A stretch of DNA of 64,000 bases from Sambucus nigra (taxonomy: Eukaryota; Streptophyta; Magnoliopsida; Dipsacales; Adoxaceae), in contig OX422214.1 in the NCBI GenBank assembly GCA_949130495.1, positions 258,296,187 to 258,360,186 on the forward strand, written 5' to 3'. The notes below the pieces were generated by a model. The model saw nothing but the letters and a program-made list of their open reading frames with translations. It did no database searches and was not told where the DNA came from. The position numbers and the translations under genes were made by a program. Positions 47,800 to 59,571 of this stretch are shown here, piece by piece. Each line of letters opens with the position of its first letter. Within the stretch, counting starts at the first letter, position 1.

Positions 47800-48409
47800 C
47801 TCCTGGCTACACGAGTATATAGGTGAAACAGTGAGGCTCCCCACGTGAGCACAAACCTCAAAATCCACATCATTAATGATATCCTATTACACACACTGAT
47901 ACACTCAACACCCACGCACTAACGACCTCCCATCAAACCCACCCATGAACTCTACACCCACACACAATGATGACTTTGTAATACACACATCCATACACCT
48001 AGCAGTAACATTCTGAGACCTCCCACTGCTATCACTCTTCATACCTAGGTAAATGCCTACAGTTAAAGAATTCTCACAAACAAATGTTGCTTTGCATGTT
48101 CTAAAAATAAAATTAAAAGTAATTATATAGTAAAATGAGGTAATAAATACATAAATAAGGAATCATAAGAACAAGTGGGGTGACTAACACCTTCCCCCTC
48201 GTAACCGGGTTTCGAAACAAGCGATAGACCTTAGGGTAAACCCGATAAGGCTAAACTGACATATTTTGTTTGTTTTTATAAAATAAATTAACAAGTATTA
48301 TTAATAAAAAAACCCTCGCATGGAGGGTTAGGCCAAGGGAGCACATAAACTCGACATGGTGTATAACAACATCCAGGGGCCCACTGAGCCACAAATGCAA
48401 AGGAAATAA
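47800..48409. other. No gene seen
   Basis: Sequence between LARD and CACTA. No coding frame or repeat was recognised. The last three bases (taa, 48407-48409) would be the CACTA target site. Confidence 0.5.
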
Positions 48410-48956
48410 CACTACACCAAAACTGCCGGATTATTATGGTCATTGACCGTGACAAGTCCAACTTGTCAAGGTCAACAATCGTAACAAGTCTGGGGGTGAC
48501 AACTTTTGTTATCCCAGACTTGTCACTGTCCTGTCATGGTTAAAGACCGTGACAAACAGGTGACAAACTCTAAAAAATTGTCACGGTCAATGATTGTGAT
48601 AAATCTGGGCAGAATTTAAAAAAAATCCGCTGGGTAATTTGGCGACTGCCACTGCCCAGCAGTATATTTGTACATGTTATAGCAAAATTGTACCTATTCA
48701 AACAACACATATCCAAATAAAATAGAAATAATGCACCAAATCATTGCATATATAATTCCATATCCAAATAAAATAAAAATACAATCCATATGCAAACCAA
48801 AATATAACAAATCAAAACAATTTGAATATAATCCAAGTGTCCAAATAAAAATAGATACAAATAATGTCACGCCATAGAGTCTAGGGTTGGTTCGCGGAGG
48901 AATGAAGGCCACACGATATACGCATTGAGACACCCCTCAATATGAGTCACGTCGCA

Positions 48957-49607
48957 TTATTCGCGCAACGACAATGCGGAGTTCTCCTTTTTAGGTATCA
49001 CATGCGTGATGAGTACCTTAGCCTCAATATTTTGAAGGGTTCGTCCATGAACCAACATACTCAAGACGGTATTCGGGTTCCTCGACCCCCTCATTATCCG
49101 ATGGCCATCATATATGTCACGTAAAAGCACGCTCGACCAACCGATTGTTGACATAGGTCGTTGTACGGGAGCCAAGTATGGGACTGGATAATCGAGCGAT
49201 GAGTCAACGCGTATCGGCGTGATAAATATAAATATAAATATAAATATAAATATAAATATAAATATAAATATAAATATAAATATAAATATAAATATAAATA
49301 TAAATATAAATATAAATATAAATATAAATACATTAGCTGTGGTGCCGCCCAAATAGCTAACTTTAGCTCATTTGGCACCACCCTCCAACTCATGTACCCC
49401 GGGCCGATAATCGTCTTCACCAGCTTGAGGGATCTAGTCAATATGCCCGTTTGTTCTCAACGGCCATTCCCAATTTGCCCCATTTGGGGAGCCGGGGCCG
49501 AGGAGCCCTCGACGCCTCCGCTACCGCCGAGCCCTGAAGAAGACATCATCATTATCCTTGCCTTAATCCCTGAAGGAGACATTTTCTGTAAAAATTGTTG
49601 TTATTAG
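48957..49607 (-). pseudogene. Ptta/En/Spm-type CACTA-associated gene fragment
   Basis: Minus-strand reading from about 49590: MSPSGIKARIMMMSSSG, a Gly/Ser/Pro-rich start, a TGA, then TRSLKLVKTIIGPGYMSWR, VVPNELKLAIWAA. The W--VP---K--IW pattern resembles the plant En/Spm-associated (Transposase_24-like) domain. Immediately after it, a TAT-TTA hexamer array (49222-49330) makes a run of alternating Tyr-Leu codons, followed by sequence I cannot place (about 49210-48960, open but unrecognised). Likely a decayed exon. Low certainty for the family; the position inside a CACTA end supports it. Confidence 0.45.
49222..49330. repeat. (ATAAAT)n hexamer microsatellite, about 18 units
   Basis: Uninterrupted ataaat repeats. 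Because the unit is a multiple of three, it keeps all frames open on both strands (Tyr-Leu on minus; Phe-Ile in another minus frame), so open frames across it are not evidence of coding. Confidence 0.97.
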
Positions 49608-50016
49608 TACAAATCCAAATGAATTAGAAGAATACAAACACGCCTACACACACACCTAAAAAAGACATACAAACATTTTATGTGATCGTTCCACTCTCGA
49701 ATGGGTCATGACACGAAGTAATTTTAGAAAAAAGTTAAAAAGTCTCCCCACCCCACACAAACACACCTGCACACACACACACACATATACAAAGGAAAGA
49801 GAGAAACGGAGAAAATGATCAAGTACAAATGAATTAAAATCATTAAACTGATGTTCGATAATAATAAAACACTAGAATAATACACCCACTAGACATTGAA
49901 AACGTACACATAAGAACTAGAAGGCTAGTATCTATGCGCACTATATGTAATTTCAAGTATGTTTTATTTAATTATCATAAATGAAACATACTATATATAT
50001 AAATTAATAATATATT

Positions 50017-50969
50017 TGAGAGTGCGCCAGCAATCAATGTCAAACTTATTTAATGGAATTCCAATTTTAGTCCCAACAAGTCTTAACTCTTGTAAACAAA
50101 CGTGATTGAATAAAGAAATAATCTAAGTATGTAAGACAATCACAGTTGAGGAAAAATTCCCCACATGGGCAAAACCATCTTATTTTCACTATAATTTGTA
50201 AAGTACGGATTACAATGAAAATACAAGCAGTGACATACGAAATACCCGCAGGTGTCAGTTTCGATGTCATCGGCTAGAGTTTTCGCAAGAGCTCCAGAAG
50301 GTCAGCAATGGAAAAGCTTCATCTTCTCCACAAGTGTACTTCAGATGAGTAATATAATCTTACTTAGGGTTTAGAGGATTCACATAAAGGATTGGGAATT
50401 ATTTGGGAATAAAAAAGGTATGAAAACCTTAAAATATAAAGTCTGGAAAGAGGTACTGTTTTGCAGAAACGGAGGTATGCAGACTTGGGAAAACGTACAG
50501 AATGAATCCTGTTTAAAAAAAAACAGGTTGAGGCGATGGTCATTCAAGCGATATACGATGTCGTTTGAACGAGATGGCATCTCGTTCGAACCACATACCA
50601 TGTCATTCGAACCACATCAGTGACGTGTCGTAGACGCCTCTTTAAATAGATCTTGCGTGTTTATCATCCTCCAGACTTCAAACATTTATTTAAAAAAATA
50701 TTCCCAACTATTTATGCAAATAATTAAAAACTCCAATAAAAATTATTTTACCATAAGTACGTGAAGTAGTGGGAACGGTTGAAGTGTACATTACTTGACC
50801 CATGATGCACGTACGAAGATGATGTATGCATGAATTCGGATCAAAGGCCGGCGTGGATGATAACGGAGACGTGCCAAATGTAGCGGTATTAGACATACTT
50901 AATTGTGATCTAGGACACTTGGAAAATTCCTAGATTCTACCCCGTACATTTATAAAACATGTCCTTACA
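50017..50969 (-). repeat. Inferred 3' LTR of the SIRE-like copia element
   Basis: TGAGAGTGCG... to ...TGTCCTTACA, 953 bp. Related to the solo LTRs at 2888 and 18642 (shared ends and a shared segment: ggaaaaatYcccc..gggcaaaacc, attttcactataatttgtaa, ggattacaatgaaaatacag). The flanks atatt and aatat do not form a perfect TSD, and it lies downstream (minus sense) of a copia RNase H end at 52469. I therefore read it as the element's own 3' LTR rather than a solo LTR. Contains its own palindrome-type cluster (50541-50620, CTCGTTCGAAC and relatives). Confidence 0.65.
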
Positions 50970-52468
50970 AATATCACCCTATGTCTATGCCGGTACATAC
51001 ATAAAAATATTCGAATTATATTGCCAAAAATAAATAAACTCACATACAATTTAATATCCCCATTAAACCCGAAAACTGGAAATACTAAATGTGTGTCTAC
51101 ATAAATTCGATCATCTTCAAATCTTCAACTCTTCAAACTTTCTGTGTCATCATCAGGGTGTGCATAAATGATTCTCCATTTTGATACCGACAAAAATTAG
51201 ACAAGAAACAAATACCTATGATGCGTAGCAGTTTGAAATATAATGATAAGCAGAAACAAATATCAATTAAAACAAAAAAGCAATTCACCCCCATAATGCG
51301 TTCTCCCCTTTTTATGATGTCCCCAAATAGACAGATATGAAGAATGTCAATGAAAATGGAGAATGTCATAAGCTAATAACCTTTTTCTTTTTTAATTTTT
51401 CAAAAAAATTTAAATAAAAAACAATCTCACCAGGAAAGAACACCAAAATAACCAAGTCAGTGATAGCGAAAATGTAGGGATGTGAGAAAATTTAACAGGA
51501 AAATCAATACATACAACCATAACATATATGCATGATGAATGTTGGATATTCCTAATGAATGAACTCAAAATCTTCCTTAGGTGTAAAAATTGTGGAATTA
51601 AAAGAAATTATCTCAATCAAATCAACAAATCAAAGCTCAAAGTGATTTTCACACCAATAACGTCCAAAACGTTTGGAATGCTTTTTCAAGACTTTAAAGG
51701 ATGTGCAAACCCTTTTTTCATTTCTTTCCATCCAAACTCCCTCATAAATAATTATACATTATATTTTTCTTTTGAGGTGATGAAACTAAAACCTATTGGC
51801 CCATTTGATTTGGCATGTTTTTCTTTTTATTACCATTTAATTTTTTGGGGCTCTTTTTCAAACGACAACTTTCTATAAACTCTCGTAGCCCTTTCCCGTG
51901 ATTCACGCATCGTATTTTGTTGCAATTGATTCCTCACAGTAAATAATTTTTACATGCACTACTATCTTGTCAAGTTTTATCGCATTTTGGTCATTGTATA
52001 GACAGAATTGAGATGGAAACACTCAAGCCAATATGTAATAGACAAGTACAATATTCAAATAATACCGTGCATGTGTGCAATAAAGGAGATAAGGAGACAA
52101 ACATGTAGAATATATCACGAATCACATCTCAAAGACTCCAAACAATGTAAAGCACATGAATGATATGATGTAGCATCTCAAATCACTATCAAATAGTCAC
52201 GTGAAATATGGAATGAAGTTGTGACTATGGTTATCTCAAATGTTCATCCATAAACAGACAAAATCCAAAACACTTTCTGTGTTTTTCAAAAAAAATTATA
52301 AAAATAAAATCTTTTCGGTTTTTTCTAAAAAAAAATCAAAAAATAAAATCTTTTGGGCTTTTACAATTCTTTAAAAAAAATAAATATACAAATGATGCAA
52401 TTTAGAGAAAGGAATCAAATGATATGAACAAGAAAATTGTATCCTACTCTAGACATGGTGACCACCCC
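50970..52468. other. 3' region of the copia element after pol
   Basis: About 1.5 kb between the pol stop (52469) and the LTR. The minus strand carries gacatcataaaaaggggagaa (51331-51299), similar to the purine-rich gggggaga motif common downstream of pol in SIRE-type elements. No env-like frame was recognised. Long A/T runs at about 52290-52380. Confidence 0.5.
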
Positions 52469-52721
52469 TCAGTCAACTGTGAAAATTCCTAAAGACTTCC
52501 TAAGACTCTCGAATCTAAGGGAATCTAAAGGCTTCGAGAAGACATCGGCTAACTAGAGGTCGGTAGATACAAAACTCAAGGATACGACCTTTTCCTCTAC
52601 AAGCTCACAGATAAAGTCCTCGCGTATCCTAATGTGTTTTGTGAGCGAATGCTGGACTGGATTACGAGATATGTGTATAACGCTCGTGTTATCACATGAA
52701 ATAGTCATGGTGTCATGTGAT
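52469..52721 (-). pseudogene. SIRE-like copia RNase H, C-terminal half (split by Tekay insertion)
   Basis: Minus strand, continuing in register from 61591. ISCDNTSVIHISRNPVQHSL (about 52705) and TKHIRIREDFICELVE match copia RNase H. FVSTDL-LADVFSKPLD (about 52575) and LRFESLRKSLGIFTVD then end at a TGA (52469-52471). One in-frame TAG replaces the usual Gln in the L-LAD motif, and one frame change lies near 52600. Together with 61591-62000 it makes a complete copia RNase H interrupted at the codon after LEDYVIL. The insertion is flanked by gtgat and gtaat. Confidence 0.85.
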
Positions 52722-55464
52722 TGTGACACCCCGACTAATTAAATATCGGGTAGCTACTCCTTTATTAAATTAATAAAAAATGCCAAGTTGGTTCAGTTCA
52801 TAGCATCACTATTGAAAACATTTTTAATAATTACTAGCCACCTAATATTTAAAAAGTGAGTTGTCAATTTTAATTAAATTAGATTAACATGCAATAATTA
52901 AATTATGAAATGCTAACATAACCACCACAACATAATGAAAATGGAATAACCATAAAATAGTAATGAGTCTGGAGGGATACTCCTCACAACAATCCAAATA
53001 CAGGAATAAACAAATACTAAGTCTGCATCACTAAATTAATGACAACTCAGAATTCTGAATTAAGTGAATAAGTAAAGTATCTCTAAAAGGAAATAGGGCG
53101 ACATGCCCAACAGACGAGGAAAGATGATAATAAGGAGTCAAGATCGAAAGTGGATGCATCTACTGACAAGATCCTGTAACTTCCACAGCAGCTACAGTAC
53201 GTCACCTGAATGGAACTCCTATGCTTGGTGTCCTTGTGGCTGGGCACCTAAAAGGTTCTTACAAGAAAATATATTTGAAAGCAAACGGGTCAGAGCCCGA
53301 TTGTGGAAAACAGTTTAAAATATAGCAAGTATTTTAATGACAATAAAACAATGAATGCAAAATACATGTTAGGACGTGCTCTCACATGAAATACTCACCT
53401 CTCGACTACTTGTGCACTCCTAACGTACCCGTACCCATTCTAGTGATTCTCATATATAACTAGGTCTAAATAAATTCTAACATTTCTATAAGATTCACAC
53501 TTTAATTCCAACATCATCAATTAAATAGAGAGCTTTACAATAATTCTTGGTTTCCCAATTATTAGCAGTACTAATATACTAGAGATCATCCATTTTATCT
53601 TTACATAACGTTGCTATAATTATACTCACATTTAATCATGACAGCTCATTTTAATTAACAGTATATCATTCTCATCATAAATATATATTACTATCACCCC
53701 GAGACTAAGCTGCGGTGCACACATACTCTTCTATCCAATCCGGTACCTCACGTACATAAGGACCACGTATTCTGAATCTCTTAGGAATCGTTCTTAATAA
53801 ACAACAATCACAAACAATGGAGGCGAACATAGTTCACATCACATGGGTCACGCACATACCTACGCTCCCATGATCAGCAAACCTATTAACTTCTCAATAA
53901 GTCCTTCTCTGACCTATGTCCTCGAGGTACCAATCTAAATCCCCCCGTAGGCACACAAAGATTAGATAGCCCTAATCGAACGCAAACCTCCCATGATAGC
54001 AAGTACGGTAGGTATGTTATACACATAAAACCACATATACTAAGCATTCGCACATCTTAGATATCTCGTATTTTTAATATAGGTATACTTCTCGTTCTTA
54101 TACCGTCATTTAATGTTATACGATCACAAGTCCCCAACTTGTATATTAACATCATAAACCCTTCTCACGTCATAATTAGATACTCGTTTCCTACTCCACA
54201 ATTGACATTTATTTTTTATTATAAGGTTCTAAGTTCTACTCCTCAACTTACCCCAATCCTCACAATTATACACAGTAATCAATAAGGGAAGGTTAATACT
54301 CCAATTAAATAAGTCTACGGAACGTTTGAAATGAAATCAGGCCAAAAAGCCATTTTGTCAACTCGTTAGAAATCTCGTTCGAACAAAAGTCTTCGAACGA
54401 ACTACAAACTCGTTAGAAGGGACACTGTCATCTCGTTAGAAGCTCGTTCGAACGAGGTCGTTCGAACGACCTGGGCAGGTCTTCTAACGAGATGGGAATT
54501 TGAGCCCAAAAATTCTCTACTTCGTTTTTTAAAATTTTTCTCTTCTCTAAACTCATCCTAAGATCATCCCAATAGTAATTTAACGTTATTAAACTACTCT
54601 AAGTCCTCATAGGTCACTCTTTAACATATATATGGGGTCAATGCTTCCTAAATTAACATATAATCATCAAAATTTCCCAAATCTTGTCCCAAACCCTATA
54701 AATATGGACCCACAATTTAATGTCTACAATTAATCCTTATAAATCCGTGTTTACATCATCTAAAGATACATTTCGTATATGAAATTCATCCGATAACATT
54801 CTACATGCAATCCCTATATCATATTATGAATTCTACCTCCAATTTCATGGGTTTTCATCAAACTTTCAAAATAAGACTAATATTCAATTCTAAGCATGGA
54901 AGAAACATTCGCTTTAAATTAATGTAATTAAACCACTTGCCTTAGATGTTCTGATTTGATGTTGAAGAATTTAATGTTGATTCTCCTCCCTCTCTCTACA
55001 ATTTCTTCCAAAGATGGTGATGGTGGCTATGGTTTCCTTTTTGGAACTTCTTCCAACTCCTCCCTATAACTCCCGTAGCCCTCTAACTTCCCAAATGCTG
55101 ATAATGGCTTAGTGGGTTCTTTTCTAATATAAAAATAACCTCTAAAATTCGTGGGTTTTAATTCCCCTATTTTTAAAATGATCAAACTACCCTTTTGGGC
55201 TGCCGGTGTGGCCTAAAAATATCCCGGGACCCAAACTAAACCTACGGCTAGTGTTTTCTGACTATTTCGACCCTTACGGACACGTTGGCACACTCAAAAT
55301 GACCATTCGGTTGATAAAAATAAAATTCACTTTTTAATTCAATTAATTACGTTCCTGACGCGACTGACACGCGCGTCCCAATTAAATTTTCCAAATTGCC
55401 GTATATCCACCTCGTGATAATTTTGATATCATCAATACTCATGTATTACCATACATACTCGGAA
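52722..55464 (-). repeat. Tekay LTR1 (truncated on the gag side)
   Basis: Matches LTR2 from TGTGACACCCCG to ...CATACTCGGAA, then jumps into gag. The junction at ggaa is a 4-base microhomology between LTR and gag. Its segment 54775-55464 looks identical to 58694-59394 of LTR2 by eye, while the outer part differs at scattered sites. Palindrome cluster at 54361-54495. Confidence 0.88.
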
Positions 55465-56463
55465 CTGCTGCTGACCATTCTGGCCCTGCTGGAACTGCTG
55501 CTGCTGACCATTCTGGCCCTGCTGGCCCTGATGGTCGTTCTGACCCTGATGGCCATGTCTGAAACTTCCCTGACCATTCCTGAAACCCCCGGATCTGAAT
55601 CTCTTATGATCCCCCTATTGGGAACCCTGATCACCCTTCCTGTGCTGTCCCTGAGCAGATTGTGCCCCGTTGGCACCATTTCCCCTAGTCCTGCCCTGAT
55701 GGCTGGACTCTCCTGATCTCCTTCTCTCAGACATGTGGAAGTGATGATCCTGGCAGTGAAGTAGTGCAGCGTTAACCACATCAGAATAAGTGGCCAACGA
55801 GAGATTCCCCAACAAGTGCTGACGGATCCTCCAAGTCAATCCATCCGTGAACTTCTGAATTTTCTTCTCCTCGGTTGGAATTTCATCCGGAATAATATTC
55901 AAGAGATTGGTGAACTCAGCCTCATACTCGTCTACCGTCTTTCCCTCCTACTTGAGGTTCATCAACTTCCTCCTCATCTCAGTGTGAACAGCTGATGGAA
56001 AATATTTGCGGTCGAACCGCACCTAGAATTCCTGAATAGTGAGGGTGTCCCTCTCCTCCGCGGTGGTAATGGACTCCCACCAATGTAATGTTGATCCTAC
56101 TAGCTTAAAAGTATCAAGTATCTGCTTCTGAACATCTGTGCACTCGTACATCCTTAAGTGCCTCTGAATGTCCTTCCTCCACTGACTGGATACCACAACA
56201 TCGGAGCTACCTGCAAACTCCGGAGGGTGTGCTTTCTGAAAAGCATCACGAACGCGTTCCCAAGCAGAAGAGAATGCATGAGCCTGAACATGTGCTACTG
56301 CCGGCACCTGAGGTGGTGCCTGTTGTACAACTGCGAGAGAGGCATTCACCGCTTGGGCTATAATAGCTGCAACCTCGGCGGCATTCATGGTGCCCTGAAC
56401 TGGTGCAGGCTGTGGCTCGGGCTGTGCATCCCTAGGAACTCGCTGTGCACGTCATGGAGGCAT
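55465..56463 (-). pseudogene. Tekay gag
   Basis: The ancestral start is ATG at 56461-56463 (MPP then TGA in place of Arg). The next in-frame ATG is at 56388 (MNAAEVAAIIAQAV). The capsid-type domain contains AHPPEFAGSSDVVVSSQWR (about 56215), HLRMYECTDVQKQIL, TLHWWESIT and YFPSAVHTEMRRKLMNLK (about 56000). KTVDEYEAEFTNLL and FTDGLTWRIRQHL (about 55850) follow, then a Gly/Gln/Asn-rich tail with GQNGQQQ repeats (55560-55470). Stops: TGA after MPP, TAG at about 56023, TAG at about 55950 and one near 55615. The C-terminus with the zinc knuckle is deleted where LTR1 begins. Confidence 0.85.
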
Positions 56464-56632
56464 CTAAAATGAGAGTAAAGTCTTATAAGTTCACAATTAT
56501 TATCTCAAAATAGCTAAAGAGCGAAACATACACAAAAGAATACAACAGTCCTAAAATATAGGGCTCTACATCAAAGAAAGCTCAGCGGAAACATAACAAG
56601 CCGTACAGATCCTAAGGACACTAGAACCTGAT

Positions 56633-56644
56633 GCTCTGATACCA
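56633..56644 (-). promoter_or_regulatory. Tekay primer-binding site (initiator tRNA-Met)
   Basis: Minus-strand TGGTATCAGAGC two bases inside LTR2, so LTR2 acts as the 5' LTR for the gag-bearing half. Confidence 0.95.
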
Positions 56645-56646
56645 CA

Positions 56647-59529
56647 TGTGACACCCCGACTAATTAAATACTGGGTATCTACTCCTTTATTAAATTAATA
56701 AAAAATGCCAAGTTGGTTCAGTTCATAGCATCACTGTCGAAAACATTTTTAATAATTACTAGCCACCGAATATTTAAAAAGTGAGTTGTCAATTTGAATT
56801 AAATCCGATTAACATGCAATAATTAAATTATGAAATGTTAACATAACCACCACAACATAATGAAAATGGAACAACCATAAAATAGTAATGAGTCTGGAGG
56901 GATACTCCTCACAACAATCCAAATACAGGAATAAAAAAAATACTAAGTCTTCATCACTATATTAATGACAACTCAGAATTCTGAATTAAGTGAATAAGTA
57001 AAGTATCTCTAAAAAGAAATAGAGCGACATGTCCAATAGATGAGGAAAGCTGATAATAAGGAGTCAAGATCGAAAGTGGAGGCGTCTACTGACAAGATCC
57101 TGCAACTTCCACAGCAGCTACAGTACGTCACCTGAATGGAACTCCTATGCTTGGTGTGCTTGTGGCTGGGCACCTAAAAGGTTTTTACAAGAAAATATAT
57201 TTGAAAGCAAACGGGTCAGAGCCCGATTGTGGAAAACAGTTTAAAATATAGCAAGTGTTTTAATGACAATAAAACAATGAATGCAAAATACATGTTAGGA
57301 CGTGCTCTCACATGAAATACTCACCTCTCGACTATTTGTGCACTCCTAACGTACTCGTACCCATTCTAGTGATTCTCATATCTAACTAGTTCTAAATAAA
57401 TTCTAACATTTCTATACGATTCACGCTTTAATTCTAACATCATCAATTAAATAGAGAGCTTTACAATAATTCTTGGTTTCCTAATTATTAGCAGTATTAA
57501 TATACTAGAGATCATCCATTTTATCTTTACATAGCGTTGCTATAATTATACTCACATTTAATCATGACAGTTCATTTCAATTAACAGTATATCATTCTCA
57601 TCATAAATATACATTACTAGCACCCAGAGACTAAGCTGCGGTGCACACATACTCTGCTATCCAATCCCGGTACCTCACGTACATAAGGACCACGTATTCC
57701 GAATCTCTCAGGAATCGTTTTTAATAAACAACAATCACAAACAATGGAGGTGAACATAATTCACATCACATGGGTCACGCACATACCTACGCTCCCATGA
57801 TCAGTAGACCTATTAACTTCTCAATAAGTCCTTCTCTGACCTATGTCCTCGAGGTACCAATCTAAATCCCCTCGTAGGCACACAAAGATTAGATGGCCCT
57901 AATCGAACTCAAACATATCATGATAGCAAGTAAGGTAGGTATTTTATACACATAAAACCACATATACTAAGCATTCGCACGTCTTAGATATCTCGTATTT
58001 TTAATATAGGTATACTTCTCGTTCTTATACCATCATCTAATGTTATACGATCACAAGTCCCCAATTCGTATATTAACATCATCAACCATTCTCACGTCAT
58101 AATTAGATACTCGTTTCCTACTCCACAATTGACATTTATTTTTTATTATAAGGTTCTAAGTTTTACTCCTCAACTTACCCCAATCCTCACAATTATACCC
58201 ATTAATCAATAAGGGAAGGTTAATACTCCAATTAAATAAGTCTACGAAACGTTTGAAATGAAATCAGGCCAAAAGCCATTCTGTTAACTCGTTAGAAATT
58301 TCGTTCGAACGAGTTTGTTCGAACGAAAGTCTTCGAACGAACTACAAACTCATTAGAAGGGACACTGTCATCTCGTTAGAAGCTCATTCGGACGAGGTCG
58401 TTCGAACGACCTGGTAGGTCTTCTAACAAGATGGCAGTTTGAGCCCAGAAATTCTCTACTTCGTTTTTCTAAATTTTTCTCATCTCTAAACTCATCCCAA
58501 TAGTAATTTAATGTTATTAAACTACTCTAAGTCCTCCTAGGTCACTCTTTAACATATATATGGGGTCAATGCTTCCTAAATTAACATATAATCATCAAAA
58601 CTTCCCAAATCTTGTCCCAAACCCTATAAATATGGACCCACAATTTAATGTCTACAATTAATCCTTATAAATCCGTGTTTACATCATCAAAAGATACATT
58701 TCGTATATGAAATTCATCCGATAACATTCTACATGCAATCCCTATATCATATTATGAATTCTACCTCCAATTTCATGGGTTTTCATCAAACTTTCAAAAT
58801 AAGACTAATATTCAATTCTAAGCATGGAAGAAACATTCGCTTTAAATTAATGTAATTAAACCACTTGCCTTAGATGTTCTGATTTGATGTTGAAGAATTT
58901 AATGTTGATTCTCCTCCCTCTCTCTACAATTTCTTCCAAAGATGGTGATGGTGGCTATGGTTTCCTTTTTGGAACTTCTTCCAACTCCTCCCTATAACTC
59001 CCGTAGCCCTCTAACTTCCCAAATGCTGATAATGGCTTAGTGGGTTCTTTTCTAATATAAAAATAACCTCTAAAATTCGTGGGTTTTAATTCCCCTATTT
59101 TTAAAATGATCAAACTACCCTTTTGGGCTGCCGGTGTGGCCTAAAAATATCCCGGGACCCAAACTAAACCTACGGCTAGTGTTTTCTGACTATTTCGACC
59201 CTTACGGACACGTTGGCACACTCAAAATGACCATTCGGTTGATAAAAATAAAATTCACTTTTTAATTCAATTAATTACGTTCCTGACGCGACTGACACGC
59301 GCGTCCCAATTAAATTTTCCAAATTGCCGTATATCCACCTCGTGATAATTTTGATATCATCAATACTCATGTATTACCATACATACTCGGAAATAATAAA
59401 TTTTTAACATCGTAATCAAATACCAACTCACATCTCGTTAGTATTTATACCCGGATTAATTTCCAATTAATTCTCATTTAATTCAATTAATCCCTTAAAT
59501 AAATATCAATAAAATTACTGGGTATTACA
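56647..59529 (-). repeat. Tekay LTR2 (complete, shared middle LTR)
   Basis: 2883 bp, TGTGACACCCCG... to ...CTGGGTATTACA. It has a PBS on its left side and a polypurine tract on its right, i.e. it is at once the 5' LTR of the gag half and the 3' LTR of the integrase half. Palindrome cluster at 58287-58434. Confidence 0.92.
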
Positions 59530-59567
59530 TACTTCCCCCCTAATAACAGAATTTCGTCCCGAAATTC
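59530..59567 (-). promoter_or_regulatory. Tekay polypurine tract and 8-bp hairpin
   Basis: Minus strand ttaggggggaagta abuts LTR2. Just upstream (minus sense), GAATTTCG-tcc-CGAAATTC (59549-59567) forms a perfect 8-bp stem. A shorter version is at the same place in the LARD (38050-38067). Confidence 0.8.
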
Positions 59568-59571
59568 GGAA

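Larger units (their letters stand above)
48410..50016. mobile_element. CACTA (En/Spm) transposon end, right part not in view
   Basis: Starts CACTACACCAAAACTG, a CACTA-type terminus, preceded by taa. It is followed by a subterminal region (48430-48620) packed with short repeats of the form gaccgtgacaa / ttgtcacggtc in both orientations, as expected of CACTA transposase-binding regions. A minus-strand gene remnant resembling plant Ptta/En/Spm proteins lies inside. The opposite end (TGGTGTAGTG) is not found before 50016; a copia element begins there, and the rest probably lies beyond the window. Confidence 0.7.

Noticed and set aside
48957..49441. Long frames with Phe-Ile or Tyr-Leu repeats treated as a gene
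   Set aside because: A period-six microsatellite keeps every frame open; only the short block upstream of it resembles a protein family.
50017..50969. Third solo LTR
   Set aside because: Flanks are not a matching TSD (atatt / aatat) and a copia pol 3' end lies on its inner side, so a 3' LTR is the simpler reading.
55396..55716. Plus-strand Leu-rich open frame
   Set aside because: It is the complement of the Gln/Gly-rich repeats of the minus-strand Tekay gag; no independent support.
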